Part shown: one piece after another, positions 63,873 to 64,000 of the stretch
How positions within the stretch are numbered: position 1 is the first letter of the stretch
How the letters are laid out: each line of letters starts with the position of its first letter
Translations under genes and position numbers: made by a program
Notes under the pieces: generated by a model
Databases searched by the model: none
The model's input: only the letters and a program-made list of their open reading frames with translations
Told to the model about the DNA's origin: nothing
NCBI RefSeq assembly: GCF_000711235.1
Contig: NZ_JOMI01000002.1
Location: 248,001 to 312,000, forward strand
Length of the DNA stretch: 64,000 bases
Direction: 5' to 3'
Source: Prevotella sp. 10(H)
Lineage (GTDB): Bacteria; Bacteroidota; Bacteroidia; Bacteroidales; Dysgonomonadaceae

Positions 63873-64000
63873 TTAAAATATTCCCCAAATATTTTTCACA
63901 TTACTTTTCGCAGTATTCCACACCTCGTCGCCGCGTCCGGCTAATATCAGTTTTATCATAGCTTCTGCAAAACCTTTCATCTGATCGAACTCGACTTTTG
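63873..64000 (-). CDS. 3' end of an unidentified gene (partial)
   Basis: Minus-strand frame without stops reads ...VEFDQMKGFAEAMIKLI and LAGRGDEVWNTAKSNV, ending NIWGIF. It has helix-like composition and no stop up to the window edge. The start lies outside. Family not recognised. Confidence 0.6.
   Translation of the reverse strand, partial: KVEFDQMKGFAEAMIKLILAGRGDEVWNTAKSNVKNIWGIF

Overview
The window is a chromosomal segment of a Bacteroidetes bacterium. It is most likely a member of the Bacteroidales close to Dysgonomonas: the order is fairly safe, the genus is a guess. Support comes from many exact copies of the Bacteroidetes sigma-factor -7 box (TAnnTTTG) upstream of genes, near-absence of Shine-Dalgarno sequences, FISUMP-domain surface proteins, and Bacteroidetes-style S1, DUF2141 and LolC/E-like proteins.

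Region 1 (1-15.8 kb) is core information processing. Almost all of it lies on the minus strand, in the order rpsU, xer-type recombinase, hpf/raiA, two tRNA-Thr, tuf, tRNA-Trp, secE, nusG, rplK, rplA, rplJ, rplL, rpoB, rpoC. A GNAT-fusion gene converges on rpoC across a strong shared terminator. A good promoter precedes rpsU by about 200 nt, and that leader carries a strongly SD-led three-codon ORF.

Region 2 (16-33 kb) is mixed. It holds two secreted FISUMP-domain proteins with a membrane LytTR regulator upstream, an ElaA-type acetyltransferase, a UbiB/ABC1 kinase, a DUF486 membrane protein, a TPR/PD40 periplasmic protein, a membrane protein coupled to an XRE repressor, a rhomboid protease, an OmpA-type lipoprotein and clpB.

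Region 3 (33.4-52.4 kb) is metabolic and housekeeping. A TPP riboswitch with a clear attenuator controls a thiamine salvage operon (thiM-thiE-tenA-thiD). After it come a C39-like lipoprotein, a Cys/Met-metabolism PLP enzyme, aroQ-pyk, an O-methyltransferase, rbfA with a LolC/E-like permease that uses a TTG start, engB, a DUF47-Pit phosphate uptake pair, an acyltransferase and rpsA.

Region 4 (52.4-61.26 kb) is an AT-rich acquired island. It has a two-gene restriction-modification candidate (N6-adenine methyltransferase and a PD-(D/E)XK-like protein), a small upstream ORF, and three related tyrosine-recombinase-fold proteins. One of the three is N-terminally truncated and has lost its catalytic tyrosine. 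A roughly 35-bp imperfect inverted repeat brackets the island, and the last recombinase is preceded by recombinase-site-like inverted repeats. This is the best candidate here for an undescribed system.

Region 5 (61.3-64 kb) holds a winged-helix regulator / membrane protein / DUF2141 operon, a DUF2007 protein, a secreted protein broken by an in-frame TGA, and the 3' end of an unidentified gene.

Across the window, several intergenic spaces, including the one between rpoB and rpoC, contain imperfect tandem heptanucleotide arrays. A two-ended composite repeat occurs twice in opposite orientation.
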